DNA of 64,000 nt from Novosphingobium sp. 18050 (GCF_902706195.1 NZ_CACSJO010000009.1:62001-126000), one strand, 5' to 3'; shown: positions 16,648 through 26,580, counted from the first letter of the stretch. The notes: generated by a model not told the origin, from the letters alone. A program made the numbers and translations.

Positions 16648-17364
16648 TCAGTAGTCGTGGTCGATATCGCCGATCCCGTGCATCCGGCTGCGCAGCGTGG
16701 CAGGCTTGCGGATCAGGGTGACATTGCCCGCGCCGTTGATTTCGACGTCGACGGTACCGGTGGCGCCGATGGTCACGTCGCCAACGCCGTTGATGCGGAT
16801 GGTGGCGTCACGGCCCTGAACCTTGCCAAGGTCGACGTTGCCTGCGCCTGAGGAATTGACGAAAATGCGGTTCACCTTGCCCGAGGCTTCGAGGTCGATC
16901 GCGCCGCGTGAATTGAGGTGCAGTTCTTCCTGGTCGAGGCCGTTGAGCGTCACGTCACCGGGGGCATCGAGGTCCAGACCGGCGATTTCGGGTGCAGTAA
17001 TGCGCACCTTGACGCCGTGGTGGATGGACTTCGATCCGGTGACCGAAAGGTGGCCGCCCTGCCAGACCAGACGGTCTACGACATCAGCGGGGCCTTCCAC
17101 GGTCATTTCCGCCTTTTCGCCGCGGGTGAAGACCAGCTCCACGGGGATTTCCATGGCGATCTGGCTACCGGACTGGATGGCGAAGCTGCGGGTTTTGTGC
17201 GGGCTATTGCGGTCATGGTCTTCATCGTCGAAGTTCATGTACCAGCCGTGGCCGTTGTTGAATTCCTGGCGCAGCTTGTCTCCGCCGACGATCCAGGCCG
17301 CGCTGAATGCGACGATCGACAGGATCACGCCGCTGGCGAATACGATGAGCAGTTTCCTGAGCAT
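16648..17364 (-). CDS. GIN-domain (DUF2807) exported protein
   Basis: The 238-residue product begins with a membrane anchor or signal segment (LLIVFASGVILSIVAFSAAWIV). A right-handed beta-helix-like GIN/DUF2807 domain with repeated short Gly/Asp turns follows (LDLDAPGDVTLNG, IFVNSSGAGNVDLG, IRINGVGDVTIG, VEINGAGNVTLI). Such domains are usually extracytoplasmic and accompany PadR/DUF1700 genes. It is the last gene of the PadR-DUF1700-GIN set, 24 bases after DUF1700. The molecular role is unknown; envelope sensing or assembly is a possibility. Confidence 0.85.
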   Translation of the reverse strand: MLRKLLIVFASGVILSIVAFSAAWIVGGDKLRQEFNNGHGWYMNFDDEDHDRNSPHKTRSFAIQSGSQIAMEIPVELVFTRGEKAEMTVEGPADVVDRLVWQGGHLSVTGSKSIHHGVKVRITAPEIAGLDLDAPGDVTLNGLDQEELHLNSRGAIDLEASGKVNRIFVNSSGAGNVDLGKVQGRDATIRINGVGDVTIGATGTVDVEINGAGNVTLIRKPATLRSRMHGIGDIDHDY

Positions 17365-17388
17365 CTTGAGGTCCTCCTTCTTTCGTCT

Positions 17389-17955
17389 TCAGGCTTCGGA
17401 ATGGATGGCGGGTTCGATGACACGGTAGTGCAGGCGGCCGAACCACATCAGGGCGTTGACGATCCAGATGCTGACCAGCGTTAGCAGTGCAGCCGCTGCG
17501 ACCGATGCGCTCATGGTGCCCAGCCCTGCCAGAATGGCGACCAGCGCCCCGCCCGGAAAACCGCTGAACGGTCCTGCGATAAGCATGAACCCGCCGCCGA
17601 TGAAGCAGGCGACCACGGCCACGAACAGGCCGAACATAACGCCCAGCATGGGCAGCACGATGGGCAGCAGGATCAGGATGTCGATCGTCGCCAGACCCAT
17701 GAACGCAAGAATCGCGCTCCAGGCGGAAGAGGGTGTGCGCTCTGTCTTCCAGTTGCGCATGCCCGCCTCGAAGCGCAGTTCGCGCGCCAGCCGGCTCGGA
17801 TTGCCGAGGGCGGAGGCGACCTCTTCTTCGCTGCGACCCTCTGCAAGGCCGGCTTCGAAGTGCTCTTCGTAGTCGGCGACGATCTCGTCGACCACGTCCT
17901 GCGGCACGCCCTTGAGGCCCGCCTTCAGGCGCTTGATGAATTCGTTACGCTTCAT
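17389..17955 (-). CDS. DUF1700 integral membrane protein
   Basis: The 188-residue product has the DUF1700 opening (NEFIKRLKAGLKGVP, DYEEHFEAGLAEG, ALGNPSRLARELR), which resembles a short helical anti-sigma/regulatory arm. Three to four hydrophobic membrane segments follow from about residue 80. The ATG at 17955 overlaps the PadR stop region by 11 bases, so translation is coupled. Members of this family sit beside PadR regulators in many bacteria. The function is not established; it may transmit membrane state to the regulator. Confidence 0.85.
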   Translation of the reverse strand: MKRNEFIKRLKAGLKGVPQDVVDEIVADYEEHFEAGLAEGRSEEEVASALGNPSRLARELRFEAGMRNWKTERTPSSAWSAILAFMGLATIDILILLPIVLPMLGVMFGLFVAVVACFIGGGFMLIAGPFSGFPGGALVAILAGLGTMSASVAAAALLTLVSIWIVNALMWFGRLHYRVIEPAIHSEA

Positions 17956-18349
17956 GGCTGGATTCCCCTTCCTGCAACGGCGCCTGAGGATCGGTGGTGG
18001 TGGCGGTGCCGGTGGTGCCACCAGTCGTGTCTGCGGCCTGGATCAGGCCGTCGACGGCAGCGGTGAAGCCGCGCCATTCGGTGACCTGATCGGCCAGGCG
18101 TGAACGCCCGGTTTCGGTAATGCGGTAATACTTGCGCGACGGACCCGAGGGCGATTCCTCAAGGTAAGTCGCGACAAGCCCTTCGGACTGCATACGGCGC
18201 ATGAGCGGGTAGATCGTCCCTTCACCCATATCGACCGCGTCTGCCATACGGCTGGCGATCTCATAGGCATAGCTGTCACCCCGTGACAGCAGGGCGAGCA
18301 CGCAAAGGCCGAGCACCCCTTTCTTCAACTGGATTTCGATTTCGGACAT
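17945..18349 (-). CDS. PadR-family transcriptional regulator
   Basis: The 134-residue product has the PadR winged helix (KKGVLGLCVLALLSRGDSYAYEIASRM, then GEGTIYPLMRRMQSEGLV and RKYYRITETG). A shorter C-terminal dimerisation part of about 30 residues follows, with a Thr/Gly run. It is the first gene of the three-gene set with DUF1700 and GIN genes. The promoter region carries three copies of a GCAAGATACCT box, one overlapping the -35 element, so autorepression is likely. AGGAGAT lies a few bases before the ATG. Confidence 0.9.
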   Translation of the reverse strand: MSEIEIQLKKGVLGLCVLALLSRGDSYAYEIASRMADAVDMGEGTIYPLMRRMQSEGLVATYLEESPSGPSRKYYRITETGRSRLADQVTEWRGFTAAVDGLIQAADTTGGTTGTATTTDPQAPLQEGESSHEA

Positions 18350-18373
18350 CGAATCATCTCCTCGATGACCAAG

Positions 18374-18402
18374 TTTATATCGACAGCTACTGTGCTATGC
18401 AA
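18374..18402 (-). promoter_or_regulatory. near-consensus sigma70-type promoter of the PadR operon
   Basis: On the minus strand TTGCAT (18402-18397) and TATAAA (18379-18374) are separated by exactly 17 bases, about 25 bases before the PadR start codon. One GCAAGATACCT box overlaps the -35 element. Confidence 0.7.
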
Positions 18403-18464
18403 GATACCTTGTTTAAGAAAGTACAGTGCGCGGCAAGATACCTTGCTATGACGAGGTATCTTGC
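18399..18464. promoter_or_regulatory. PadR operator region with three GCAAGATACCT boxes
   Basis: GCAAGATACCT occurs at 18399-18409 and 18433-18443, and its exact inverse AGGTATCTTGC at 18454-18464. The last two form a perfect 11-bp inverted repeat with a 10-base spacer. The first two are direct repeats 34 bases apart. The arrangement fits autoregulation by the adjacent PadR gene. Confidence 0.7.
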
Positions 18465-18494
18465 GGTGTGCAGGGAAGAAAGTGGCGGAAAAGT

Positions 18495-18581
18495 GGGAGG
18501 AAGGGGAAGGTCTTGGTTCATCTCGTGCGGTCTCAACATTCTGGCGGGGGGGCAATGGCTCCAGGTCTTCCCCTTCCTCCC
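18495..18581. repeat. long inverted repeat related to the 5.55-kb terminator
   Basis: A perfect 15-bp inverted repeat (18495-18509 and 18567-18581) encloses a 57-base loop. The part GGCAATGGCTCCAGGTCTTCCC matches the loop and right arm of the 5542-5589 hairpin apart from one base. It lies between the PadR promoter and the RHH gene. Confidence 0.6.
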
Positions 18582-18608
18582 CTCGCCCTCTCTCGCTAGG
18601 CTAAGGCA

Positions 18609-18869
18609 ATGACCACCCCCTACCACCCGCCGGTGAAACGCTCGGTCGAGATCGCCGGGCACAAGACTTCCATCAGCCTTGAGCCGATATTCTGGACATG
18701 GCTGAGGCAGGTCGCGGCGCAGGAGAGCATGCCGATTAACGCGCTGGTTGCGCGCATCGATGCAGAGCGGTTGGAAGCAGAGACGCCGCCGGGGCTGGCG
18801 AGTGCGATCCGCGTGTGGCTGGCGACCTCGGGTCTGCGCTCAGGCTCAGGCCGCGTGGCGGACGTCTAG
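18609..18869 (+). CDS. ribbon-helix-helix (RHH_4) protein
   Basis: The 86-residue protein has a short strand (RSVEIAGHKTSISLEPIFW) followed by two helices (WLRQVAAQESMPINALVARID, then GLASAIRVWL), the pattern of the RHH_4 family. Such proteins act as dimeric DNA binders or as regulators paired with toxins; no toxin gene is beside it. It overlaps the convergent phosphoesterase-like gene by 24 bases at the 3' end. Targets are unknown. Confidence 0.8.
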   Translation: MTTPYHPPVKRSVEIAGHKTSISLEPIFWTWLRQVAAQESMPINALVARIDAERLEAETPPGLASAIRVWLATSGLRSGSGRVADV

Positions 18870-19337
18870 CGGCCCGCGCAGGATCTGGTCGAGGCTGACG
18901 GGCCCCCAGCCGGTCTGGTCCGCTGAAACGCAGACGAACCCTTCGCGCTCCCATGCCTGCCCCGGCCCCTGACCGTGGAGGACGAGGCAGTCCATTTCAG
19001 CCGCGGCCGACGGATCGCTGAGAAGAGCCACTTCGCCGTATTCCGTATCGAGGCGGCGGAAGTCGCAAACGCTGGCGTAACGGCGGGTGGCAAGACAGTT
19101 CCATGGCTGGGGATCCTGAGCGCCGCGCACCAGGTGCTTGGTTCCGGGCAGGCCTGCAAGGTGAACGGGGTTTCCGACATTGCCGAGAATCCAGACGGTA
19201 TCGGTGGGGGCTACCCGGGCGCGCCACGTCTCGCAGATGCGCCGGGTTCTCTCTGCGCTGTCGGCGAATCCATGCGGATAGGCGTGGCGTGCATTGTCGC
19301 CGTTGAAATGCAGGTCCGCGACAAAATGGATAGCCAT
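18846..19337 (-). CDS. degenerate metallophosphoesterase-like protein
   Basis: The 163-residue protein has the opening of small calcineurin-like phosphoesterases (HFVADLHFNGDNARHAY, with Asp8 and His10). Later metal ligands are lost. The GD motif reads LGNVGN (52-55), the GNHD motif reads RGAQD (72-75), and the GHxH motif reads LHGQGPGQ. It is shorter than active members. It is probably inactive as a metal-dependent phosphoesterase. The frame is intact with no stop, so a non-catalytic role may be under selection. Its 3' end overlaps the RHH gene. Confidence 0.7.
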   Translation of the reverse strand: MAIHFVADLHFNGDNARHAYPHGFADSAERTRRICETWRARVAPTDTVWILGNVGNPVHLAGLPGTKHLVRGAQDPQPWNCLATRRYASVCDFRRLDTEYGEVALLSDPSAAAEMDCLVLHGQGPGQAWEREGFVCVSADQTGWGPVSLDQILRGPLDVRHAA

Positions 19338-19478
19338 CGCTCAACTCCAGGGACGAGAACCGGCCCTCCCGCCGTTCCCGGAATACTTTCAACGGCTTGG
19401 CAGCAAGATTCGTTCCCGCGTTCGGCACTCATAGCGTGCGTTCGCGACGATTTTGCGACCAATGGTGCAGCGGATATG

Positions 19479-19511
19479 AAAAGGGCGGAAGAAGCGTTGC
19501 TCCTTCCGCCC
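19479..19511 (-). terminator. terminator of the 72-residue protein gene
   Basis: GGGCGGAAG and CTTCCGCCC form a perfect 9-bp stem. On the minus strand the stem is followed by TTTTCAT, as expected for rho-independent termination of the gene ending at 19531. Confidence 0.75.
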
Positions 19512-19530
19512 GCATGGGATCTTTCGAGGT

Positions 19531-19749
19531 TCAGTAAGTCGAAGGCGGATCGCTGGCCGGGAAGCTCTCGTCGATCGCTTCGTCGGTCTTGGTCCATTCC
19601 TTGGGCGGGGAGGTCATGTGATCCGGCCCGGAATCGCGCACGTTGGCGCGCTCGCCGCCGGCGAAGACCGCCTCCAGCTTTTCCTTGTTCACGTACTTGT
19701 AGAGAGCATAGCCAACGGCACCAGCCGCAGCCAACTTGATCAGGCCCAT
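19531..19749 (-). CDS. small membrane-anchored protein with ESFPASDPP motif
   Basis: The 72-residue product starts MGLIKLAAAGAVGYALYKY, one N-terminal hydrophobic segment. It ends with TDEAIDESFPASDPPSTY, a short tail motif that recurs in many unrelated bacterial small proteins. ATG 19749 has AGGAGA upstream; the longer frame from 19860 overlaps murA and is not favoured. The role is unknown. It sits in its own unit with a terminator, downstream of murA on the same strand. Confidence 0.7.
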   Translation of the reverse strand: MGLIKLAAAGAVGYALYKYVNKEKLEAVFAGGERANVRDSGPDHMTSPPKEWTKTDEAIDESFPASDPPSTY

Positions 19750-19804
19750 AACGGTTCTCCTCTCGATATCTCGAAAGAAGAACGCGCCATGTCTGCGGAA
19801 GGTT

Positions 19805-21088
19805 TCAGTCCCCGCCGACCCGTTCGATCTGCGCGCCGACCAGTGCCAGCTTTTCCTCAAGCCGCTCGTAGCCGCGATCGAGGTGGTAGAGGCGGTGGAC
19901 CTGGGTCTGCCCTTCTGCTGCGAGTCCGGCGATGACGAGGCTCATCGAGGCGCGCAGGTCGGTCGCCATGACGTCGGCGCCGGTCAGCTTGTCGACGCCG
20001 TGGACGATGGCGGTGCGGCCCTTGGTTTCGATGCGCGCGCCCATGCGGTTGAGTTCGGGAACGTGCATGTAGCGGTTCTCGAAGATCGTCTCGGTCAGCA
20101 CGCTGGAGCCTTCGGCGCGGCACAGCAGCGCCATGAGCTGGGCCTGCATGTCGGTGGCGAAACCGGGGTACGGCGCGGTGGAAAGGGTGACGGGCTTCAG
20201 CTTGCCTTCGGCGGCGACGTAGATGCCGTCCGCCTTGGGTTCGACGTGGACGCCGGCATCGCGCAGGGCCTGCACGGTGGCTTCCATGTCCTCGATCCGG
20301 GCGCCCTTGAGCAGGACTTCGCCGCCGGTGATTGCAGCGGCGCAGGCGTAGGAGCCGGCCTCGATACGGTCGGGCATTACCATGTAGGTCGCGCCGTGCA
20401 GGCGGGGGACGCCGTGGATGGTGATGTCGGAAGTGCCGATGCCTTCGATCTGTGCGCCCATGGCGACCAGCAGGTTGCACAAATCGACGATTTCCGGCTC
20501 GCGCGCGGCGTTGTGCAGGGTGGACTTGCCGTTGCACAGCACGGCGGTCATCAGCGCGTTCTCGGTCGCGCCGACGGAGACGACGGGGAACGAGTAGCGT
20601 CCGCCCGGCAGGCCGCCGTCGGGAGCGATGGCGCGCACGTAGCCCGCTGCCATTTCGATCGTCGCGCCCAGCGCCTCGATCACCTTGAGGTGCAGGTCGA
20701 TCGGGCGGTTGCCGATGGCGCAGCCGCCGGGCAGCGACACGGTCGCCTCGCCCATGCGGGCCAGCATCGGACCCAGAACCAGGATCGAGGCGCGCATCTT
20801 GCGCACCAGATCGTAAGGGGCGACAGAACTGGTGATGCGCGTTGCCTGCAGGGTCATCACCCGGCCGAAATCTTCGGGGCGGCTGCCGGCGATCGCGGTG
20901 GAAATACCGAACTGGTTCATCAGGTGCTGGAAACCGTCGATGTCCGCCAGACGCGGCAGATTGCGCAGCGTCAGCGGCTCTTCGGTAAGCAACGCGCAGG
21001 GCAGCAGCGTCAGTGCTGCGTTCTTGGCGCCGGAAACGGGGATGGTGCCGGAAAGGCGCTTGCCGCCCTCGATGATGATCTTGTCCAT
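19805..21088 (-). CDS. murA: UDP-N-acetylglucosamine 1-carboxyvinyltransferase MurA
   Basis: This 427-residue enzyme transfers enolpyruvate from PEP to UDP-GlcNAc, the first committed step of peptidoglycan synthesis. The EPSP-synthase fold has [19 protein letters not shown] at the N terminus. The active-site Cys123 sits in [14 protein letters not shown], so the enzyme should be fosfomycin-sensitive unlike Asp variants. [14 protein letters not shown] lies near the end. It acts in the cytoplasm. The divergent neighbour is galU, with a 156-base gap. Confidence 0.97.
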   Translation of the reverse strand: MDKIIIEGGKRLSGTIPVSGAKNAALTLLPCALLTEEPLTLRNLPRLADIDGFQHLMNQFGISTAIAGSRPEDFGRVMTLQATRITSSVAPYDLVRKMRASILVLGPMLARMGEATVSLPGGCAIGNRPIDLHLKVIEALGATIEMAAGYVRAIAPDGGLPGGRYSFPVVSVGATENALMTAVLCNGKSTLHNAAREPEIVDLCNLLVAMGAQIEGIGTSDITIHGVPRLHGATYMVMPDRIEAGSYACAAAITGGEVLLKGARIEDMEATVQALRDAGVHVEPKADGIYVAAEGKLKPVTLSTAPYPGFATDMQAQLMALLCRAEGSSVLTETIFENRYMHVPELNRMGARIETKGRTAIVHGVDKLTGADVMATDLRASMSLVIAGLAAEGQTQVHRLYHLDRGYERLEEKLALVGAQIERVGGD

Positions 21089-21244
21089 GGCCCCGCTTTA
21101 GCGCGAATCGCAGCAGGGGCAACGGGACCCCCATCAAAAGAACGACGGATTAAAGTCGGAACAAGATTAACGCCCTTTGGTTGCGCTACGGCGGTTTAGC
21201 CGCTTTAACCGCATTGCAACATGAGCGAGGCAAGATCCGGTTCC

Positions 21245-22126
21245 ATGAGTGACAACACCTTCCGCAAGCCGGTCCGAAAGGCCGTCTTCCCCGTCGCCGG
21301 TCTAGGTACCCGTTTTCTTCCCGCCACCAAGGCGATCCCGAAGGAATTGCTGCCCGTCGTCGACCGTCCGCTGATCCAGTATGCAGTGGACGAAGCGCGC
21401 GAGGCGGGGATCGAGGAATTCGTCTTCGTGACCGGCCGCGGCAAGACCGCGATCGTCGAGCATTTCGATACCGCCTACGAACTCGAAGCGACGATGACCG
21501 CGCGCGGCAAGTCGCTCGAACCGCTGGAGCCGACGCGCATCCAGCCGGGCAACCTCGTCACTGTGCGCCAGCAGGTGCCGCTGGGTCTCGGCCATGCCGT
21601 GTGGTGTGCCCGCGCCGTCATCGGTGACGAGCCTTTCGCGATCTTCCTGCCGGACGAACTGATGTACGGCTCGCCCGGCTGCATGAAACAGATGGTCGAG
21701 GCCTATAACGAAGTGGGCGGCAACCTCGTCTCGGTGCTGGAAGTGCCGATGGAGGAGGTTTCCAGCTACGGCGTGATCGCGCCCGGCGCCGTTAATGGCG
21801 CGCTGACCGAGGTCAAGGGCCTGGTCGAGAAGCCCAAGGTGGCGGATGCGCCTTCGAACAAGATCGTGTCGGGCCGTTATATCCTTCAGCCGGAGGTGAT
21901 GGGTCTGCTGGAAACGCAGGGCAAGGGCGCGGGCGGCGAGATTCAGCTGACCGATTCGATGGCCAAGCTGATCGGCCAGCAGCCGTTCCATGCCGTGACT
22001 TTCGCCGGCCGCCGGTTCGACTGCGGTTCCAAGCTGGGCTTCGTCGAGGCGACCTTGGCCATCGCGCTCGACCGTCCCGACCTGGGCGACGATGTGCGCG
22101 CCATGATGACGAAGATGCTGGGCTGA
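21245..22126 (+). CDS. galU: UTP-glucose-1-phosphate uridylyltransferase GalU
   Basis: The 293-residue enzyme makes UDP-glucose for lipid and polysaccharide synthesis. It has the nucleotidyltransferase signature FPVAGLGTRFLPATKAIPKE, the acceptor site LPDELMYG, and VSSYGVIAPG with KGLVEKPK. I place the start at ATG 21245 (MSDNTFRK), preceded by a GCGAGG-like site; the ATG at 21221 would add eight residues and has no ribosome binding site. It ends at a strong hairpin. Confidence 0.93.
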   Translation: MSDNTFRKPVRKAVFPVAGLGTRFLPATKAIPKELLPVVDRPLIQYAVDEAREAGIEEFVFVTGRGKTAIVEHFDTAYELEATMTARGKSLEPLEPTRIQPGNLVTVRQQVPLGLGHAVWCARAVIGDEPFAIFLPDELMYGSPGCMKQMVEAYNEVGGNLVSVLEVPMEEVSSYGVIAPGAVNGALTEVKGLVEKPKVADAPSNKIVSGRYILQPEVMGLLETQGKGAGGEIQLTDSMAKLIGQQPFHAVTFAGRRFDCGSKLGFVEATLAIALDRPDLGDDVRAMMTKMLG

Positions 22127-22148
22127 TTTCAGCCTGACCTCGCGTTCG

Positions 22149-22190
22149 AAAAGAGCGCGCTGCCTTTCGGGGCGGCGCGCTCTTTTGGTT
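22149..22190 (+). terminator. galU terminator
   Basis: AAAAGAGCGCGC and GCGCGCTCTTTT form a 12-bp perfect stem, followed by GGTTTTT. It lies 22 bases after the galU stop. Confidence 0.9.
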
Positions 22191-22212
22191 TTTGGGGCGG
22201 GTGCGGTGTGCG

Positions 22213-22240
22213 GGCTTCGACAGGCTCAGCCTGAGCGGAG
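22213..22240 (+). repeat. sphingomonad-type short palindromic repeat, copy a
   Basis: The core GCTTCGACAGGCTCAGCCTG is followed by AGCGG. It is the first half of a facing pair with copy b at 22296. Confidence 0.8.
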
Positions 22241-22295
22241 GTATGTAATGCGAGGGATTATACCCCGCGCCCTCGCTTTCGATTTAACCCAACGT

Positions 22296-22322
22296 CCGCT
22301 CATGCTGAGCCTGTCGAAGCAC
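22296..22322 (-). repeat. sphingomonad-type short palindromic repeat, copy b
   Basis: CCGCTCATGCTGAGCCTGTC is followed by GAAGCAC, opposite in orientation to copy a. The pair can fold into a long hairpin just past the ribF stop. Confidence 0.8.
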
Positions 22323-22344
22323 CGGCGCGGTGCTTGCCAGATTG

Positions 22345-23277
22345 TCAGACGATCTTCGCCAGCAGTTCCTTGGCGCGGTCGCAGTCGCGGCCCATCTGTT
22401 CGATCAGTGCGTCAAGAGAATCGAACTTCGCCTCGGGCCGCAGGAAGTGGTGAAACGCCACCTCGATCTCCTGCCCGTAAAGGTCGCCCGCGAAATCGAA
22501 GAAGTGCGGCTCCAGCAGTTCCTTGGGCGGATCGAAGGTGGGGCGGATGCCGATGTTCGCTGCGCCCGTCACCACGCGGCCGTCGGGCATTCGGCCGGTC
22601 ACCGCGTAAATGCCGTAAAGCGGGCGCAGATAGGTCGCCATGTCGATGTTGGCGGTGGGAAACCCGATGGTGCGGCCCAGCTTGTCGCCGTGCTGCACGC
22701 GGCCCCGGATCGAGAACGGCCGGGTCAGCAGGCGCGCTGCCGTCTCGCAGTCGCCGCGGCTCAGGGCATCGCGTATACGGCTGGAGGAGATTGTCCCCTC
22801 CCCGTCGCTGACCGGGCCGACAGTGCGGCCTTCCAGTCCGTGCCGGGCGCCGATTTCGCTGAGGACCTGCGGGTTGCCGCCGCGCGCCTTGCCGAAGGTG
22901 AAATCGTTGCCGGTGACGACGCCGGCCGCGCCCATTTGGCGCACCAGCATTTCCTCGACCCAGCCCGATGCGGGCATCGCCGCCATGGCCGTGTCGAAGT
23001 GCAGCACCAACATGGCATCTGCGCCGGCGGCGGCGAACAGTTCCTGCCGCTGGTCCAGCGTGGTCAGGCGGAAGGGCTGCGCATCGGGCTTGAAGTGGCG
23101 CACGGGATGGGGATCGAAAGTCGCGACGATGGCCGGACGGCCCTCCGCCCTGGCCCAGCGGATCGCTTCGCCCACGACGGCCTGATGGCCCTGATGGAAC
23201 CCGTCGAAGTTGCCCAGCGCCAGCACGGCGCCGCGCAGCGAATCGGGGACAGGCAGGCGGTTGTCGAGACGAATCAT
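22345..23277 (-). CDS. ribF: bifunctional riboflavin kinase/FAD synthetase RibF
   Basis: The 310-residue enzyme turns riboflavin into FMN and then FAD. The N-terminal FAD synthetase half has LGNFDGFHQGHQAVV (the GxFDGxHxGH nucleotidyltransferase motif), then TFDPHP, and SSSRIRDALSRG near residue 165. The C-terminal riboflavin kinase half has RGRVQHGDKLGRTIGFPTAN. It is the last gene of a minus-strand run with purE, purK and folA. In many bacteria ribF adjoins ileS-lspA; here those genes are 9 kb away on the other strand. Confidence 0.95.
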   Translation of the reverse strand: MIRLDNRLPVPDSLRGAVLALGNFDGFHQGHQAVVGEAIRWARAEGRPAIVATFDPHPVRHFKPDAQPFRLTTLDQRQELFAAAGADAMLVLHFDTAMAAMPASGWVEEMLVRQMGAAGVVTGNDFTFGKARGGNPQVLSEIGARHGLEGRTVGPVSDGEGTISSSRIRDALSRGDCETAARLLTRPFSIRGRVQHGDKLGRTIGFPTANIDMATYLRPLYGIYAVTGRMPDGRVVTGAANIGIRPTFDPPKELLEPHFFDFAGDLYGQEIEVAFHHFLRPEAKFDSLDALIEQMGRDCDRAKELLAKIV

Positions 23278-23288
23278 CTGTACCGGGC

Positions 23289-24844
<1,556 letters not shown>

Positions 24845-24874
24845 CGTTATGCCAATTCGCCTGCGTTGTGTGCC

Positions 24875-24903
24875 GGCCCTTCGACAAGCTCAGGGCGAGC
24901 GGA
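24875..24903 (+). repeat. sphingomonad-type short palindromic repeat, copy c
   Basis: The core CCTTCGACAAGCTCAGGGCG is followed by AGCGG, in the purE-purK gap. Confidence 0.75.
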
Positions 24904-24955
24904 CTTTACAATACTGTGCGACAACCCCCGCTGGTGCAGGGGTTGTCTTAACACG

Positions 24956-25444
24956 TCAGGCCGGCCGCTCGGCGACGCTGGCGGTTTGTGCGGTGCGGAA
25001 CGCCTTGAGCCGCTCTGCCAGTGCCTCGTCCGAAGTGGCAAGGATCGCGGCGGCGAGCAGGCCGGCATTGGCCGCGCCGGCCTCACCGATCGCCAACGTG
25101 CCTACGGGAATACCCGCGGGCATCTGCACGATGGAAAGCAGGCTGTCCTGGCCCGAGAGCGCCTTGGACTGCACCGGTACGCCCAGCACCGGAAGGTGGG
25201 TCATCGAGGCGACCATGCCGGGCAGGTGAGCGGCGCCCCCTGCCCCGGCGATGATGACCTTGAAGCCCTCACCGTCCGCGCCCTTGGCGAAGTCGACGAG
25301 GCGTTCCGGCGTGCGGTGTGCCGAGACGATCCGCGCTTCGTAGGCGACTTCCAGCTTGTCGAGCATCTCGGCGGCGCGGATCATGGTCGGCCAGTCGGAC
25401 TGGCTCCCCATGACGATCGCGACGGGCACAGGCGTCTCAGCCAT
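24956..25444 (-). CDS. purE: N5-carboxyaminoimidazole ribonucleotide mutase PurE
   Basis: The 162-residue class I PurE moves the carboxylate of N5-CAIR to give CAIR. Typical features are [14 protein letters not shown] at the N terminus, [16 protein letters not shown] with the His near residue 43, and [17 protein letters not shown] near 60. It follows gpmA by 3 bases on the same strand, so purE may be read from the gpmA promoter. It acts just before PurC in purine synthesis. Confidence 0.96.
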   Translation of the reverse strand: MAETPVPVAIVMGSQSDWPTMIRAAEMLDKLEVAYEARIVSAHRTPERLVDFAKGADGEGFKVIIAGAGGAAHLPGMVASMTHLPVLGVPVQSKALSGQDSLLSIVQMPAGIPVGTLAIGEAGAANAGLLAAAILATSDEALAERLKAFRTAQTASVAERPA

Positions 25445-25447
25445 GCT

Positions 25448-26134
25448 TCAGCGCTCCGAGAGATAATAACGGTCGAGCACCGCGAGATCGTCGTCCAGAT
25501 CGTAGACGATCGGCTGGCCGGTCGGGATTTCCAGCCCGGTGATCTCGTCGTCGGAAATGCCCGAGAGGTGCTTTACCAGCGCGCGCAGGGAATTGCCGTG
25601 CGCGGCGACCAGCACGGTCGAGCCGGTCTTGAGGTGCGGCACGATCGAGCCTTCGTAATACGGCAGGACGCGCGCGATGGTGTCCTTGAGGCTTTCCGTC
25701 ATCGGCACGTCGATCCCGGCGTAGCGCGGATCGGTCGACGGGTCGAACTCGGTGCCGCACTCCATGACGGGCGGCGGGATGTCGAAGCTGCGGCGCCAGA
25801 TCTTGACCTGGTCCTCGCCGTGCTTGGCAGCGGTCTCGGCCTTGTCGAGGCCGGTGAGGCCGCCATAGTGACGCTCGTTCAGGCGCCAGTCCTTGGTTTC
25901 CGGGATCCACAGGATGCCGGCCGCTTCCAGAGCGAGGTGCAGCGTCTTGATCGCGCGGCTCTGGAGCGAGGTGAAAGCGACGTCGGGCAGCATGCCCTTG
26001 TCCTTCAGCAGCGCGCCGGCAGCGCGGGCCTCGGCCTCGCCTTTCTCGGTGACGTCCACGTCCCACCATCCGGTGAAGCGGTTTTCCAGGTTCCACTGGC
26101 TCTGGCCGTGGCGGAGAAGGATCAGGCGAGGCAA
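25448..26134 (-). CDS. gpmA: 2,3-bisphosphoglycerate-dependent phosphoglycerate mutase
   Basis: The 228-residue glycolytic enzyme has the histidine-phosphatase opening [12 protein letters not shown] with the phospho-acceptor His. [18 protein letters not shown] follows near residue 80, and [19 protein letters not shown] near 175 has the second His. It interconverts 3- and 2-phosphoglycerate. It heads the purE-purK-folA-ribF run. Confidence 0.95.
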   Translation of the reverse strand: MPRLILLRHGQSQWNLENRFTGWWDVDVTEKGEAEARAAGALLKDKGMLPDVAFTSLQSRAIKTLHLALEAAGILWIPETKDWRLNERHYGGLTGLDKAETAAKHGEDQVKIWRRSFDIPPPVMECGTEFDPSTDPRYAGIDVPMTESLKDTIARVLPYYEGSIVPHLKTGSTVLVAAHGNSLRALVKHLSGISDDEITGLEIPTGQPIVYDLDDDLAVLDRYYLSER

Positions 26135-26188
26135 GGCGTAGCTCCCTTTTTGGTATGGGACGGGACGGATGCATTCTGGTGGCAGGCC

Positions 26189-26395
26189 CTAGCTTTCCGA
26201 GGGCGATTTGGGAAGCCTGACCGATTCGTTATCGCGCTCGCCATCGTCTTCGTCCTCAACGCCCGAAGACAATGCGCGTGCCTGCACCTTTCTTCTGCGC
26301 AGGTTCTCTCGCAGCTTTGCTGCGAGGCGCGCCTCGCGCGTCAGCTTTCCTGCCGGATTCGACGTTGTTTGCGCGGGGGGCTGCTCATCGTTCAT
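26189..26395 (-). CDS. small basic protein of unknown function
   Basis: The 68-residue product is highly charged. The central KLTREARLAAKLRENLRRRKVQARAL is a likely amphipathic helix, flanked by disordered ends. I recall close relatives as conserved hypothetical proteins in sphingomonads, but no function is known. It lies upstream of gpmA, about 110 bases before the tRNA gene on the other strand. The repeated Leu/Arg pattern makes coding plausible, although the short length leaves doubt. Confidence 0.6.
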   Translation of the reverse strand: MNDEQPPAQTTSNPAGKLTREARLAAKLRENLRRRKVQARALSSGVEDEDDGERDNESVRLPKSPSES

Positions 26396-26505
26396 GGCAT
26401 CGGCAATGACGTTGTGTCAGATAAAGCGCAAGCGGTGCTTGACAACCTGCGCGCCTCGAGACAATAGCGCGCCCTGCCCCGGGGTGACCGGGGCTTTGGA
26501 ACGGC

Positions 26506-26580
26506 GCTGCTGTAGCTCAGTGGTAGAGCGCGTCATTGGTAATGACGAGGTCGGGAGTTCAATCCTCCCTAGCAGCACCA
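26506..26580 (+). tRNA. tRNA-Thr (anticodon GGT)
   Basis: The 75-base cloverleaf has a 7-bp acceptor stem, D stem GCTC/GAGC, anticodon stem CGTCA/TGACG with loop TTGGTAA, T stem GGGAG/CTCCC with loop TTCAATC, and an encoded CCA end. The anticodon GGT reads Thr codons ACC and ACT. Confidence 0.95.

Noticed and set aside
19736..21199. 487-residue frame antisense to murA
   Set aside because: It covers murA and has no motif.
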